A stretch of 64,000 nucleotides of DNA, taken from Robertmurraya andreesenii (lineage in GTDB: Bacteria; Bacillota; Bacilli; Bacillales; Cytobacillaceae). Location of the stretch: assembly GCF_030813005.1 (NCBI RefSeq), contig NZ_JAUSTU010000017.1, positions 1-64,000 on the forward strand, in the 5' to 3' direction. Positions 18,464 through 27,424 of the stretch are shown here, one piece after another (position 1 is the first letter of the stretch; every line of letters starts with the position of its first letter). Made by a program: the position numbers and the translations under genes. The notes under the pieces were generated by a model that was given only the letters and a program-made list of their open reading frames with translations, searched no databases and was not told the origin of the DNA.

Positions 18464-18691
18464 TTATTTTTTTATTTGATGAGAGAATTGTTGTAATAGG
18501 TCAATAGATGTATTCACCGCTTTCTTGTTCTCTTCCTGAATTGCTAAGTATACTTCCTTCCGATGTATTTCCACATTCCTCGGTGCTTCTATTCCAACCT
18601 TAATTTGCTCACCTTCGACGGCTAGGATTTTGATTTCAATATCATCACCGATCTGAATGGATTGATTTAGTTTACGAGTAAGTACAAGCAT
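18464..18691 (-). CDS. csrA: Translational regulator CsrA
   Basis: This 75-residue RNA-binding dimer represses hag translation. MLVLTRKLNQSIQIGDDIEI is the diagnostic N-terminus and GIEAPRNVEIHRKEVY near residue 33 carries the RNA-binding region. It lies 3 bp after fliW and just upstream of the hag promoter, as in B. subtilis. The GGA hairpin in the hag leader is its probable target. Confidence 0.96.
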   Translation of the reverse strand: MLVLTRKLNQSIQIGDDIEIKILAVEGEQIKVGIEAPRNVEIHRKEVYLAIQEENKKAVNTSIDLLQQFSHQIKK

Positions 18692-18694
18692 GCT

Positions 18695-19144
18695 CTATTC
18701 CCCCTTGCCTGCACGAGCTAGTTGACTTGTGAGCAGATGCTTTGTTTTATAAGGTGAGTCGGCTAGAATGACTTGTTTGCCGAGTTTTTTCTTATCATTG
18801 ATGACGATGGGGCCCTGTAGGTTCGTTGTTGTGTTCTGGAATGGCTCCTGAATGGTGAGGGTTGTGAAAATGACAATTTCCTCTTGGCTCTCAATTTGGA
18901 GCGCTTCGATGACAGGATCGGAAAGCTTGACCTCATAATCGGAAAAGAAGTCAAATGGGCTTACTACTACGAAAGCAAGACCTGCTGTCTGAACGGACTG
19001 CATAATAAAAAATGGTCCCTCATCTGCAAAAGGTAGGATATAGAATTCCCTTTCTTCTAGGAAGCTTGGGATACCCTGTTCAAAATGGATGACTTTTGAT
19101 GGTTCAATTTCAATTTCGCCGTGATACTTCGTCTGTATTTTCAT
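18695..19144 (-). CDS. fliW: Flagellar assembly factor FliW
   Basis: This 149-residue protein binds flagellin and CsrA and releases hag mRNA from CsrA repression when flagellin has been exported. HFEQGIPSFLEEREFYILPF at residues 20-39 and FVVVSPFDFF near residue 58 are typical of the family. It lies 3 bp before csrA and 15 bp after the yviE-like gene, forming the known partner-switch module with hag. Confidence 0.94.
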   Translation of the reverse strand: MKIQTKYHGEIEIEPSKVIHFEQGIPSFLEEREFYILPFADEGPFFIMQSVQTAGLAFVVVSPFDFFSDYEVKLSDPVIEALQIESQEEIVIFTTLTIQEPFQNTTTNLQGPIVINDKKKLGKQVILADSPYKTKHLLTSQLARAGKGE

Positions 19145-19159
19145 TATTTCACCACATTC

Positions 19160-19741
19160 TTAGATTTTTTGATCGAGTGTTGCTCCGACGGCTTGGATTT
19201 TTAATGAAGCCTTTTGCTTAAGATAAATGTTAAAGTCGCCGGGATGGTATTTGATCGTCGGTCCATGCGTCTTTGCATTAAGTTTTATTGGCTCTGTATT
19301 CATTATTATTTTTATTTCTGATGGTTGGTAAGAGAATTTTACTTTATCTGTTGAACTGGGCATGAAGCCAATATTGAATTGCTTCGGCGGTGTTCCGCTC
19401 TTTTGTCTTGCTATTTCGGGAATGACGCTTTCGGACCGATCTTCAATTTTCATTAACCGATCGCCCTCGTTTGCTTTCTCGGCGAGACTTTGGAGAATTT
19501 TCTGTTTGGCCTTTTCAGCCCATTCCTTAATATTTCGAAATGGGTGCTTTAAGTTGGCATCGGCGAATGCCTCGGTCTGGTCAATCTCCAGCTTGCTTGC
19601 CGATTTTTGAATTTCCATGCTAGGTTGCGGTTGATTGTAATTCAATTCCGCTTTAGGCTGTTTTATTTCGATAGAAGCATTTTTCTTTTGGACATCAAGT
19701 TGTGCGTATGTGTTATGTAATTCCAGACGAGGTAGCTGCAT
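19160..19741 (-). CDS. yviE: YviE-like protein (DUF6470 family)
   Basis: This 193-residue protein starts MQLPRLELHNTYAQLDVQKK and has recurrent short beta-like segments rich in I/L-K-Q pairs. This matches the YviE/DUF6470 family that sits between flgL and fliW in Bacillus. There is no signal peptide or membrane span. Function is unknown. Its constant position in the flagellar cluster is the only clue to a motility role. Confidence 0.78.
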   Translation of the reverse strand: MQLPRLELHNTYAQLDVQKKNASIEIKQPKAELNYNQPQPSMEIQKSASKLEIDQTEAFADANLKHPFRNIKEWAEKAKQKILQSLAEKANEGDRLMKIEDRSESVIPEIARQKSGTPPKQFNIGFMPSSTDKVKFSYQPSEIKIIMNTEPIKLNAKTHGPTIKYHPGDFNIYLKQKASLKIQAVGATLDQKI

Positions 19742-19967
19742 CGCTTGTCCTCCTTATTTGAATGGTTGATATCGAATGAATCGCTTCGCATTTTTCTTTA
19801 TATGGTACATATTTCTATTTTAGCTAAGTTCCTATCCAAATTAAACTACTCAAGGCCCTTTTTTACAGAGTATTTTTTGGTCTGTCATTACTTTTTCAGT
19901 TCTCGTTAATGCTAGTGATAGATGGGGATGATTGTGATATAGTTATAACATGAAGGAGGTGAATAAA

Positions 19968-20471
19968 ATGACGAATGAACTCGAAACTTTATTGCGCTCG
20001 GTACTGAAGGATGAACTGAAGCCGTTGCATGATGGACAGAAGAGACTTGAAACTAGAATACAAAGCCTTGAGGAGAAACAGGAACAGACAACTCTAGAGA
20101 TCAGAGGGCTACAAGAAAAACAAGAGATTACTACTTCAGAAGTCAAAGAGCTGCATGTCGGGCAAGTGCGACTTGAAGCAAGAATTCAAGGCCTCGAGGA
20201 GAAACAAGAGAATACGACTCTGAAAATTCAAAGCCTGGAAGATAAACAAGACCAGACTACGCAGGAGATTAAGGTACTCCAAACCGATATTAGAGAATTA
20301 AATGCTTCAATCAAACACAACACCAGTCTTCTCACGGAAAATTTTACTGGAATTAGAAAAGATCTTCGGATCACAACAGAAGAAATCCGCTCCGATGTCG
20401 ATCTTCTTTTTACTGAGGTTGAATCAGTCAAGAGAAAAACCAATCGACTTGAGAGACTGATCGCTAAATGA
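19968..20471 (+). CDS. Orphan coiled-coil protein within the flagellar cluster
   Basis: This 167-residue protein is almost wholly coiled coil. Three related blocks of about 28 residues (LETRIQSLEEKQEQTTLEI, LEARIQGLEEKQENTTLKI, then LEDKQDQTTQEI) follow one another at about residues 20-105. The C-terminus ends KRKTNRLERLIAK. The start at 19968 is set by AAGGAGGTG 6-7 nt upstream. It is the only plus-strand gene between hag and flgM, so it is probably a separate insertion. Similar small coiled-coil proteins are common in Bacillus genomes. I cannot name a function. Confidence 0.75.
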   Translation: MTNELETLLRSVLKDELKPLHDGQKRLETRIQSLEEKQEQTTLEIRGLQEKQEITTSEVKELHVGQVRLEARIQGLEEKQENTTLKIQSLEDKQDQTTQEIKVLQTDIRELNASIKHNTSLLTENFTGIRKDLRITTEEIRSDVDLLFTEVESVKRKTNRLERLIAK

Positions 20472-20512
20472 CCCCATAGAACGCCTCCATTATTTTATCT
20501 CATTCGAATTTT

Positions 20513-20557
20513 TTCCCTAGCTAAAAGGGAGAATCACTTCCCCTTCTAGCTAGGGAA
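20513..20557. repeat. Long hairpin between the orphan gene and flgL
   Basis: The arms TTCCCTAGCTA (20513-20523) and TAGCTAGGGAA (20547-20557) are perfect inverted repeats, extended inward by five more pairs after one mismatch. Neither strand has a good T-tract after the stem, so this is either a weak bidirectional terminator between convergent genes or a mobile palindrome. Confidence 0.6.
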
Positions 20558-20593
20558 TATTTACTTCTATATCTTTTCCTTTTCATCATAGAA

Positions 20594-20619
20594 AGAAGCT
20601 ACCCCAAAAGGAATAGCTT
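20594..20619 (-). terminator. flgL terminator
   Basis: Minus-strand arms 20610-20619 and 20596-20605 pair over 10 bp (two G-U) with a TTTT loop, followed by CTTTCT. It overlaps the flgL stop codon. Confidence 0.6.
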
Positions 20620-21829
20620 ATCTTAGAAAATCCATCAATGATGGTTGAATAATTCTTGCACCGACTGCCAAGGATGCACGATGAACGCTTTCTTGGATCG
20701 TCAGATTAATAACCGCCTCTTCGAAATCAATATCTTCGTTATCTGAAACGGTTTTCTTCGCAACCACTCTTTGGTCTAGCAGGCGGCTGTCGACCATTTC
20801 TGCTCGATTAATCTGGGCTCCAAGTTCTGCTCTTGTCGAAACGATGGCATCCATATATCCATCGATAGAATCAAGCGCTTTGGTAATTTCAGTTCCTTTT
20901 GTTGCTGGATTGGTTAGCATCTTCTTAATCGATTCTAACCCACTAAAAAGCTCAATCGAAAAAGCATTCTGTGGATTTGTATTAATCCGAATCTTAACAC
21001 CCTTCATGACTTCTATTTCAACGTCTTGACTGTTTGTCGAAACCGCACTTTTGTCTGAAACAACTAAATCACTCGAAGTTAATTCCTTTGTTGTTGCGAT
21101 CATTGCTCCATTAAGTTCCTTTTGCTCCTCTAGTTGAGTTTGTTTAATAACTGCTGGAGTATTAGAAAAATCAATAGATAGACTCGCTGAAGGACCTGTT
21201 TTCTCTACTTCAACACCATTTTCAATGACTTTATATGCTATATCTGGTTGGACAGTAAAAGTTGCAACGTTACCATCTACTTTATCAAATTTGTAGTTTT
21301 GTCCATTATAACTAATTACATAATTCCCTGCCTTATCAGGGTCTGCTAAGTCACCAGAGACTTTATTGAAATCTACATTGAACAAATTCCCATTTATCGG
21401 TGCTTTTGCGGTATCTGTTCCATTAAAAATATAGTTTTCTCCGACTCGTGAATTTGCCATTGCAACAATATGTTCCTGCAGACGATTGATTTCTTTTTCA
21501 ATATTCTTACGTGATTCTTCGTTATAACTATCATTGGACGCTTGAACAACGAGTTCTCTTACTCTGTGTAATACTTGGTTCGTTTCGTCAAGCGCAGAGT
21601 CAGAATTATCCATCCAGTTAAAACCCTCATTTAAATTACGACGATATTGGTCAATTTCAACGACTTGGCTACGATAACGCATCCCTTTCATTGCGATAAC
21701 TGGATCATCTGATGGTCGCGTAATTTTTTTTCCAGTATTAAGCTGATCCTGTAGCTTCCCGTATCGGTTATAGCTTTGACTAATATATCTCAAGTTACTA
21801 TTAGAAAGCATTGATTGTGTAACTCGCAT
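20618..21829 (-). CDS. flgL: Flagellar hook-associated protein 3 (FlgL)
   Basis: This 403-residue junction protein links hook and filament. MRVTQSMLSNSNLRYISQSY at the N-terminus and LNTGKKITRPSDDPVIAMKG near residue 31 are FlgL signatures. The C-terminus has INLTIQESVHRASLAVGARI. It is about 100 residues longer than B. subtilis FlgL, with the extra length in the central variable domain. It follows flgK by 14 bp. Confidence 0.94.
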   Translation of the reverse strand: MRVTQSMLSNSNLRYISQSYNRYGKLQDQLNTGKKITRPSDDPVIAMKGMRYRSQVVEIDQYRRNLNEGFNWMDNSDSALDETNQVLHRVRELVVQASNDSYNEESRKNIEKEINRLQEHIVAMANSRVGENYIFNGTDTAKAPINGNLFNVDFNKVSGDLADPDKAGNYVISYNGQNYKFDKVDGNVATFTVQPDIAYKVIENGVEVEKTGPSASLSIDFSNTPAVIKQTQLEEQKELNGAMIATTKELTSSDLVVSDKSAVSTNSQDVEIEVMKGVKIRINTNPQNAFSIELFSGLESIKKMLTNPATKGTEITKALDSIDGYMDAIVSTRAELGAQINRAEMVDSRLLDQRVVAKKTVSDNEDIDFEEAVINLTIQESVHRASLAVGARIIQPSLMDFLR

Positions 21830-21843
21830 TTATATCACCTACC

Positions 21844-23874
21844 CTATCTTCCTACAACGCCCATTCCATTAATAATTTTGTCAAGCATTTCATCAATCAT
21901 CGTGACATTTCTTGCTGCAGCATTATAAGCATGTTGGAATTTAATCATATTCGTCATTTCTTCATCTAGCGAAACACTACTTATCGACATCCGTCTTTCT
22001 TCAACGGAATCCCTTAAAGTAGCTGCTGTACCCAACATTCTATTTGCTTCTGAAGCGTTGTCGCCAAGCTTTCCAATCATTCCTTGATAAAAAGATTGAA
22101 CATTTGTCATATTTCCACCAAAACTAATAATGGCATCTTTCACATCCGCAAGAGCAAGAGCGTTAGAACCGTTACCAATGAAGGCCTGGTCACTCGTTTT
22201 TATCCCTTCGGCTTTGAAAGAGAAATTCCATTCATCATTATTTTTTTGTGATTTTATAGTAGACATATCAAAGTCAATTCCAAAAAAGGACGGTTTTACA
22301 TCATTCGTTGTTGCGGTAGCCGTGTAAGTCTCATTATCACTACCTTTTGCTGTAAAGGTATAAGTCCATTTATTAGGAGTTACAGAGGTATCCACCTTCA
22401 CAGATACATCAATGTTATCTACTGATGCGGGCCAAGTAGTGCTAGAGCCTGTTGATGTAATAGTCAAACCTGTTGTCTTAGATGCCTCATAAATTCCCTT
22501 ATAGCCTGGATTCCCAATCGTACCAGAATCTACACTTTTCCGATTCATCATCCCTGCTAGCACATTTCCTTCGGCCGCCGCTGCAATATTTTGAACGTCC
22601 TCTTTAATTTTGTCATCAATTTTTAGATTAGCAGCCGCACCTTTATAATTGTCCGCTGTCGGAGCTACACCATTAAAGGAGAAGAAATTATTTGAATCAT
22701 CCTTTTCTCCTTTTCGAATTTCGTTTAGGCTCCATCCAGAGTTATGTACAAGGTTAAATTGGGTTGCAAACGTATAAGCCATTAAATCGAGATCAGCGAG
22801 CATATCATTGTAAGAACCTTTGACCTCGCCCGATGATGTTTTATAGCCGTAGCCTTCAATATAGCCTTTTAGCAGACCATTTGAATTGAAAGCACTCAGA
22901 TCGTCTAATTTGTAAGTAGAGGTAGCATCATCAGCTTCATTTTTATTGCTGAGACCGACGAATCCCTCTTTATTTTCATTTAACTGAAAAAATTTTATAC
23001 TCGTAACAGGGCTATCTAATTCTGAACGGTTTTCATATTGAATATGAATTCCAGTTGCCGTCCCCATGGATGAATCGATAAGCTTAATCGGCTTTCCGTT
23101 AGAGTCTTTCAAAATATCCCCTTGTGGTGTCGCTAAATAAACATCTAATAGGCCCTCAGCATTTGCAGAAGCTAGACCACCACTCGGCTTAGAATCTACT
23201 TTAATATTGACCATTGTAGACAATTCATCTAGTAATCTATCTCTCTCATCGTATAAGTCATTCGGTAAATAACCGTGGGGTTCAATTGAACCGATTTGTT
23301 TATTAATCGCATTAACTTGTCGTAAAATCGAATTCATTCGATCTTGATTCGTATCAATCTCTTTACGATAGTCCTTTTGGATCGCCTTTAAGGAATTCGA
23401 CATATAATTAAATGTATTGGCTAATGTTATTCCACGCTCACGAACGACTCTCCGCGCTCCATCATTTTGCGGTTGTACTGCTAAGTCTTGCAAAGCATTC
23501 CAAAATTGATCCATCGTTTTCGACAAACCAATATCTGATGGTTCATTCATCACATCTTCCATTTGACTAAGCATTTCTGCTTTTCCTGACCAATATCCAA
23601 GCTTACTCGTTTCCGTACGGAATTGCATATCTGTAAAGCTATCTCGAATCCTCTGGATATCGCCAGCCTTTACCCCTGTTCCCATCTGCCCAGGAATTTG
23701 CGGACGGTTTAACGCTGGAGATGGATACGGTGATGTTGTGGCAAAATTAACACGTTGTCTCGTATAACCAGGTGTGTTGGCATTCGCCACGTTATGCCCT
23801 GTCGTATAAAGTGCAGCTTGTTGAGCGGATAGTGCCCTCTTGGCAGTTTCCAACCCAAAAAAAGTTGAAGTCAT
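21844..23874 (-). CDS. flgK: Flagellar hook-associated protein 1 (FlgK)
   Basis: This 676-residue HAP1 has the N-terminal rod/hook motif FGLETAKRALSAQQAALYTT and NVANANTPGYTRQRVNF, and the C-terminal SLDEEMTNMIKFQHAYNAAA with MDEMLDKIINGMG-type ending. It is clearly longer than the roughly 507-residue B. subtilis protein. The insertion lies in the middle (about residues 250-560), parallel to the enlarged FlgL and second flagellin. It is 15 bp after flgN. Confidence 0.95.
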   Translation of the reverse strand: MTSTFFGLETAKRALSAQQAALYTTGHNVANANTPGYTRQRVNFATTSPYPSPALNRPQIPGQMGTGVKAGDIQRIRDSFTDMQFRTETSKLGYWSGKAEMLSQMEDVMNEPSDIGLSKTMDQFWNALQDLAVQPQNDGARRVVRERGITLANTFNYMSNSLKAIQKDYRKEIDTNQDRMNSILRQVNAINKQIGSIEPHGYLPNDLYDERDRLLDELSTMVNIKVDSKPSGGLASANAEGLLDVYLATPQGDILKDSNGKPIKLIDSSMGTATGIHIQYENRSELDSPVTSIKFFQLNENKEGFVGLSNKNEADDATSTYKLDDLSAFNSNGLLKGYIEGYGYKTSSGEVKGSYNDMLADLDLMAYTFATQFNLVHNSGWSLNEIRKGEKDDSNNFFSFNGVAPTADNYKGAAANLKIDDKIKEDVQNIAAAAEGNVLAGMMNRKSVDSGTIGNPGYKGIYEASKTTGLTITSTGSSTTWPASVDNIDVSVKVDTSVTPNKWTYTFTAKGSDNETYTATATTNDVKPSFFGIDFDMSTIKSQKNNDEWNFSFKAEGIKTSDQAFIGNGSNALALADVKDAIISFGGNMTNVQSFYQGMIGKLGDNASEANRMLGTAATLRDSVEERRMSISSVSLDEEMTNMIKFQHAYNAAARNVTMIDEMLDKIINGMGVVGR

Positions 23875-23889
23875 AGTTTTTTTCCTCCA

Positions 23890-24387
23890 CTAAGCTTTTG
23901 AATCAAATAACGAACGGCTTTGCTGCCTATTTTCCTGTGCTCCATTTTCAGACCGGTCGTAATTATAGGAATCTATATCTGGCTGTAGCAAATCCAGTGA
24001 GATATTAACAAATTGAAGGGATTGTTCCAGAAGCTGCTGATTTAATTGATTCTGTATGGAAAGTTCTTTTATATTATTTTCGAGCTCCTGTTTTCCTTGT
24101 AACAGTGCTTCTTTTTCTAATTCATTCGCAATCTCGATTGCTGCTGATAAAGACGGCTGTTCCATTTCAATCCTGTTTTTTTGTAAAAATAATGTCGTCT
24201 CATTTTTAAGACCCATTTCTAATCTCTGTATCGCTTGAATATGCTTATTTTCCTCTTTAAGTAAATTTTGAAGAGAGTTGATATCTCCCTTCTTGATAAT
24301 TTCTGTTTTTTGTTTTGCAAGAGCCACCATGCTACGATGGAGTTTTGTCATGTTGTTTAACGCTTGAATAATCATTTGAGCAGACAA
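23890..24387 (-). CDS. flgN: FlgN-type export chaperone (YvyG)
   Basis: This 165-residue helical protein matches the FlgN family by size, heptad-rich helices (residues 1-130) and position between flgM and flgK. In B. subtilis the equivalent YvyG is a chaperone for FlgK and FlgL. It begins 12 bp after the flgM stop codon. Confidence 0.88.
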   Translation of the reverse strand: MSAQMIIQALNNMTKLHRSMVALAKQKTEIIKKGDINSLQNLLKEENKHIQAIQRLEMGLKNETTLFLQKNRIEMEQPSLSAAIEIANELEKEALLQGKQELENNIKELSIQNQLNQQLLEQSLQFVNISLDLLQPDIDSYNYDRSENGAQENRQQSRSLFDSKA

Positions 24388-24399
24388 CGGCTCTCACCC

Positions 24400-24663
24400 C
24401 TATTTCATATCATCCCAGAAGGAATACATCTTTTTTGCAATTTCTTTTGTATTGATTTCATATTGACCAGATTGAATATCTTTTTTGATCGCTTCGATTT
24501 TTTCTTGTCTCTCCAACTCAATATCGCCGATCTTCTGAAGATTTTTTGCTTCTGGAGAAATTTCAATTTTATCTTTTTTGCCAGCCTTTTGAACTTGGTC
24601 CATTTTTCCGGCCTGTTTGTTGTAAGGATTTATATTTAGGCGTCCGATATGATTAATTTTCAA
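24400..24663 (-). CDS. flgM: Anti-sigma-D factor FlgM
   Basis: This 87-residue negative regulator binds SigD until it is released after hook completion. KINHIGRLNINPYNKQ at the start and KKDKIEISPEAKNLQKIGDI near residue 29 are FlgM features. The C-terminus IKKDIQSGQYEINTKEIAKK is the sigma-binding segment. It is first in the flgM-flgN-flgK-flgL run and has a SigD promoter, giving the usual autoregulatory loop. Confidence 0.94.
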   Translation of the reverse strand: MKINHIGRLNINPYNKQAGKMDQVQKAGKKDKIEISPEAKNLQKIGDIELERQEKIEAIKKDIQSGQYEINTKEIAKKMYSFWDDMK

Positions 24664-24713
24664 ATTTGTTCACCTCTTTATTGCTTTTTCCGTTTGCTTA
24701 TTACCTATTATCT

Positions 24714-24740
24714 ATATCGGCAAAAAAATCTAATCATAAA
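24714..24740 (-). promoter_or_regulatory. SigD promoter of the flgM operon
   Basis: Minus strand: a perfect GCCGATAT -10 element lies about 50 nt before flgM. The -35 region 15 nt upstream reads TTTA, a weak match to TAAA. Confidence 0.7.
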
Positions 24741-24781
24741 TAGCAAAAATGCACTTTTTATTCGGTTAGCACTTTCTCAAA

Positions 24782-24830
24782 TTGGTACCAGGTACCGTCC
24801 GTGGACAGTTTCCACCCCAGATGGACAGTT
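24782..24830. repeat. GGTACC-family dispersed repeat, copy 1 (reduced)
   Basis: GGTACCAGGTACCG is followed by TCCGTGGACAGTTTC and a CACCCCAG...TGGAC tail. This shares both the head and the TCCGTGGACA tail with copies at 39458 and 41593 but lacks the second arm of the palindrome. It sits between the flgM promoter and the YaaR terminator. Confidence 0.75.
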
Positions 24831-24837
24831 GGTGTTG

Positions 24838-24866
24838 AAAAAAGCTACTAGAATGTTTCTAGTAGC
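24838..24866 (-). terminator. Terminator of the yaaR-like gene
   Basis: Minus strand: GCTACTAGAA-ACA-TTCTAGTAGC (perfect 10-bp stem) followed by TTTTTT. It starts directly at the stop codon. Confidence 0.9.
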
Positions 24867-25304
24867 CTAAGTGTAGATATTGATAAGTAACCCCTTGATT
24901 TCGCCGACTGTATTCAGAATGTCAAGCGAGTTTTTTTCTTTGTCGAGTACGTTGTTAGCGAGGTCAATCAGCTTTTTGTCGACCTCTTTGACGATTTTAT
25001 AAATTTTTGTCCGACCCCGACGGTTGAAGCCACGTTGCTCCTCGAGCTGAAGACCATTCTGAACCGCTTCCTCCATGAATTGCTTAACCATTTTTTTATA
25101 TTTCCTAAGCTCGTCGACGGTGCGATTCTCGGCCAGTACTTTTCCTTGGTCTTCAATTTCTACAACCATTTGTGAAAGCTTTTCAAATACCGTTTGCGTG
25201 CGCCCCTTTGCCATTACTTCTTGGAAGGATACACTTTCTGTTGGAATATTATTCTTTCCTTTTATCTTATCAATTCCTGCCTTGCCTACCTTTTGGATTT
25301 CCAT
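24867..25304 (-). CDS. yaaR: YaaR family protein (DUF327)
   Basis: This 145-residue helical protein matches the YaaR/DUF327 family: VSFQEVMAKGRTQ near residue 26, LRKYKKMVKQFMEEAV near residue 66, RTKIYKIVKEVDKKLIDLAN near residue 98, and a C-terminal GEIKGLLINIY. In B. subtilis yaaR lies near tmk-holB and its function is unknown. Here it follows the second flagellin gene, separated by that gene's terminator. The linkage to motility is positional only. Confidence 0.75.
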   Translation of the reverse strand: MEIQKVGKAGIDKIKGKNNIPTESVSFQEVMAKGRTQTVFEKLSQMVVEIEDQGKVLAENRTVDELRKYKKMVKQFMEEAVQNGLQLEEQRGFNRRGRTKIYKIVKEVDKKLIDLANNVLDKEKNSLDILNTVGEIKGLLINIYT

Positions 25305-25347
25305 TTTGATTCCGTCCTTTGATTATTGTACGTATGGCTATTTTACC

Positions 25348-25389
25348 AAAAAAAGAGAGGGAAGTCCTCCGAAAATAGACTTACCTCTC
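25348..25389 (-). terminator. Terminator of the second flagellin gene
   Basis: Minus strand: GAGAGGTAAGTC pairs with GACTTCCCTCTC (11 of 12), followed by TTTTTTT. It starts about 10 nt after the flagellin stop. Confidence 0.88.
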
Positions 25390-25398
25390 CTGTGAAAA

Positions 25399-27399
25399 TT
25401 ATCCTTGTAGTAATTGAAGAACCCCTTGTGGCAATTGGTTTGCCTGAGCAAGCATGGCTTGAGCAGATTGGTTAAGAATATTGTTCTTCGTGAACTCAGT
25501 CATTTCAAGAGCCATATCAGCATCACGAATACGAGATTCAGCTGATGTTAAGTTTTCATGTGTTACTTGTAGGTTATTGATTGTGTGTTCTAGGCGGTTT
25601 TGCGTTGCACCGAGTTTAGAACGAGTAGACGAAATTTGGTTGATTGCTTTTTCAAGTTTGAAAATAGCATCATTTGCTGATTTATGATCTAGAACATTGA
25701 TTTCTTCAATACCTAGTTTTACTGTACTTAATTCAGGAACATCAATCATTACGTTTTGATTTGTATTAGCGCCGATTTGGAAAGCTAATGCTTTATTGGT
25801 AATATCAAATTTCGATTCACCTTTTTTTACATTTGCTCCAAATTCTAATTCCAACCCACCATGAGTAACTTTCCCATTCATTGTTTTTAATTCTTTAGGG
25901 AATGTTATAGCTGTTACGTCATCATCACTTGTATTTGTAGTATTTTTATCATCGACCATCGAAACTGAAATTTCCACTTTAGCTTCAACTTGGACTTTGG
26001 CTGTACCTGCTTGTGTAATCTTTCTTGTATCAATTTGAATCGTTTTTCCTGGCTCGGTTCCAATTGTTTGAATGGACCCATTGGCATCTCCAATTAAAGA
26101 AGCTAATTTTCCAATTGAGAAACCATCAGGATTAAATATTTCGATTGTTGCATTAGGTCTTCCGTTACTATCTATTTGATAATCAGAAACAACGATTGAA
26201 TACTCTCCCAATGCTAGAGCACTTTCCTTAACATCGAAAGTAGTTGTACCATTCATTAATTGTGAAGGGGATAAGCTCACTTTGAAGTCACCTATTTGTT
26301 CTTCTTTAAGCTTGTTATCTGTATAACTTACGGATTTAGAAGCAACTACATTATTTGAAGAATCCTTAATTTCAAATGTACCAGCATCTGATTCTACTTT
26401 TATTTTAATTGTACCATTGCCTGTTAAAGATAATGAACTTAATTCTATTTTTTCGTTTCCATTTGTTACAGTAATAGGTAAAGCTGATAAATCTTGTGCT
26501 GTCAATGGAGTAGAAAAGTTAGTTCCATCTGGTTTTAATAACGTAATATTAGCTGTAGCAGGCGTGGTACTATTATCGTAACCAGTAATTTTAATTGTAT
26601 ACTCCCCTGGAGCTAAATCATCTGTTCCAGTTGAGGCAATAGTAGCAGTGCTAATATCTCCCGCAGTCGTTGTAGATTTTATAGTGCTAGAAGTGCTTGT
26701 ATACTCTAGTTTGTACTGTCCCGGCTGTGCATTTTCTAGATTTGTAGCGTTAATATTATTTATACCCGCTCCGTTTATGCTTATTTGGGCATTGCCAATT
26801 TTTAATACATCAGCTGTACTAACTCCAGCACCTGGTTGGTTTAATGCGTATACTATTTCAGGAGTACTTTCTACCCCAATTTGATAAAGTCCCGTTTTCA
26901 TAGATGGCTCAGTTACAACTGGAACACTCTTTATATTGGTACCACCAATTTGATTTTCTCTAAATTGTGTGTCCGCTGCACTCGAACCATCCAATAATTT
27001 ACGTGTATTGAATTCAGTCTTTGATGCAATACTATCGATTTCTAATCTTAACTGGTCAATCTCCTTCTGAATCGCCGTACGATCCTCCGTCGTATTCGTA
27101 TCATTCGCAGCCTGTACTGCTAGTTCGCGCATACGCTGAAGCATGGAGTGAACCTCAGTCATTGCCCCTTCTGCTACCTGCATTAAAGAAACACCGTCTA
27201 GTGAGTTTCTTTCCGCTTGCTTTAAGCCACGGATTTGAGAACGCATTTTTTCAGAGATCGCTAGGCCTGCTGCATCGTCGGCCGCACGGTTAATGCGGAG
27301 ACCTGAAGAAAGTCTTTCTAGGTTTTTGGAAGTGTTGAATTGGTTTTGGTACAGGTTTCGGTAAGCGTTTAACGCTTGAATATTATGGTTGATTTTCAT
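25399..27399 (-). CDS. Second, enlarged flagellin (666 aa)
   Basis: The N-terminal 150 residues (MKINHNIQALNAYRNLYQ, then INRAADDAAGLAISEKMRSQ) and the C-terminal 100 (SRIRDADMALEMTEFTKNNI, LPQGVLQLLQG) are standard flagellin D0/D1. Between them lie about 400 residues of Thr/Ser/Gly-rich, beta-predicted sequence with at least three similar blocks of the form LxPGEYTIKITGYD, ALGEYSIVVSDYQ and NAQPGQYKLEYTS. This looks like tandem Ig-like surface domains. It is 25 bp after fliS under a SigD promoter. It may form or decorate a separate filament type. The variable domain could carry glycans. Confidence 0.92.
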   Translation of the reverse strand: MKINHNIQALNAYRNLYQNQFNTSKNLERLSSGLRINRAADDAAGLAISEKMRSQIRGLKQAERNSLDGVSLMQVAEGAMTEVHSMLQRMRELAVQAANDTNTTEDRTAIQKEIDQLRLEIDSIASKTEFNTRKLLDGSSAADTQFRENQIGGTNIKSVPVVTEPSMKTGLYQIGVESTPEIVYALNQPGAGVSTADVLKIGNAQISINGAGINNINATNLENAQPGQYKLEYTSTSSTIKSTTTAGDISTATIASTGTDDLAPGEYTIKITGYDNSTTPATANITLLKPDGTNFSTPLTAQDLSALPITVTNGNEKIELSSLSLTGNGTIKIKVESDAGTFEIKDSSNNVVASKSVSYTDNKLKEEQIGDFKVSLSPSQLMNGTTTFDVKESALALGEYSIVVSDYQIDSNGRPNATIEIFNPDGFSIGKLASLIGDANGSIQTIGTEPGKTIQIDTRKITQAGTAKVQVEAKVEISVSMVDDKNTTNTSDDDVTAITFPKELKTMNGKVTHGGLELEFGANVKKGESKFDITNKALAFQIGANTNQNVMIDVPELSTVKLGIEEINVLDHKSANDAIFKLEKAINQISSTRSKLGATQNRLEHTINNLQVTHENLTSAESRIRDADMALEMTEFTKNNILNQSAQAMLAQANQLPQGVLQLLQG

Positions 27400-27424
27400 T
27401 TTTCTTCTCCTTTATGGACAGAAT

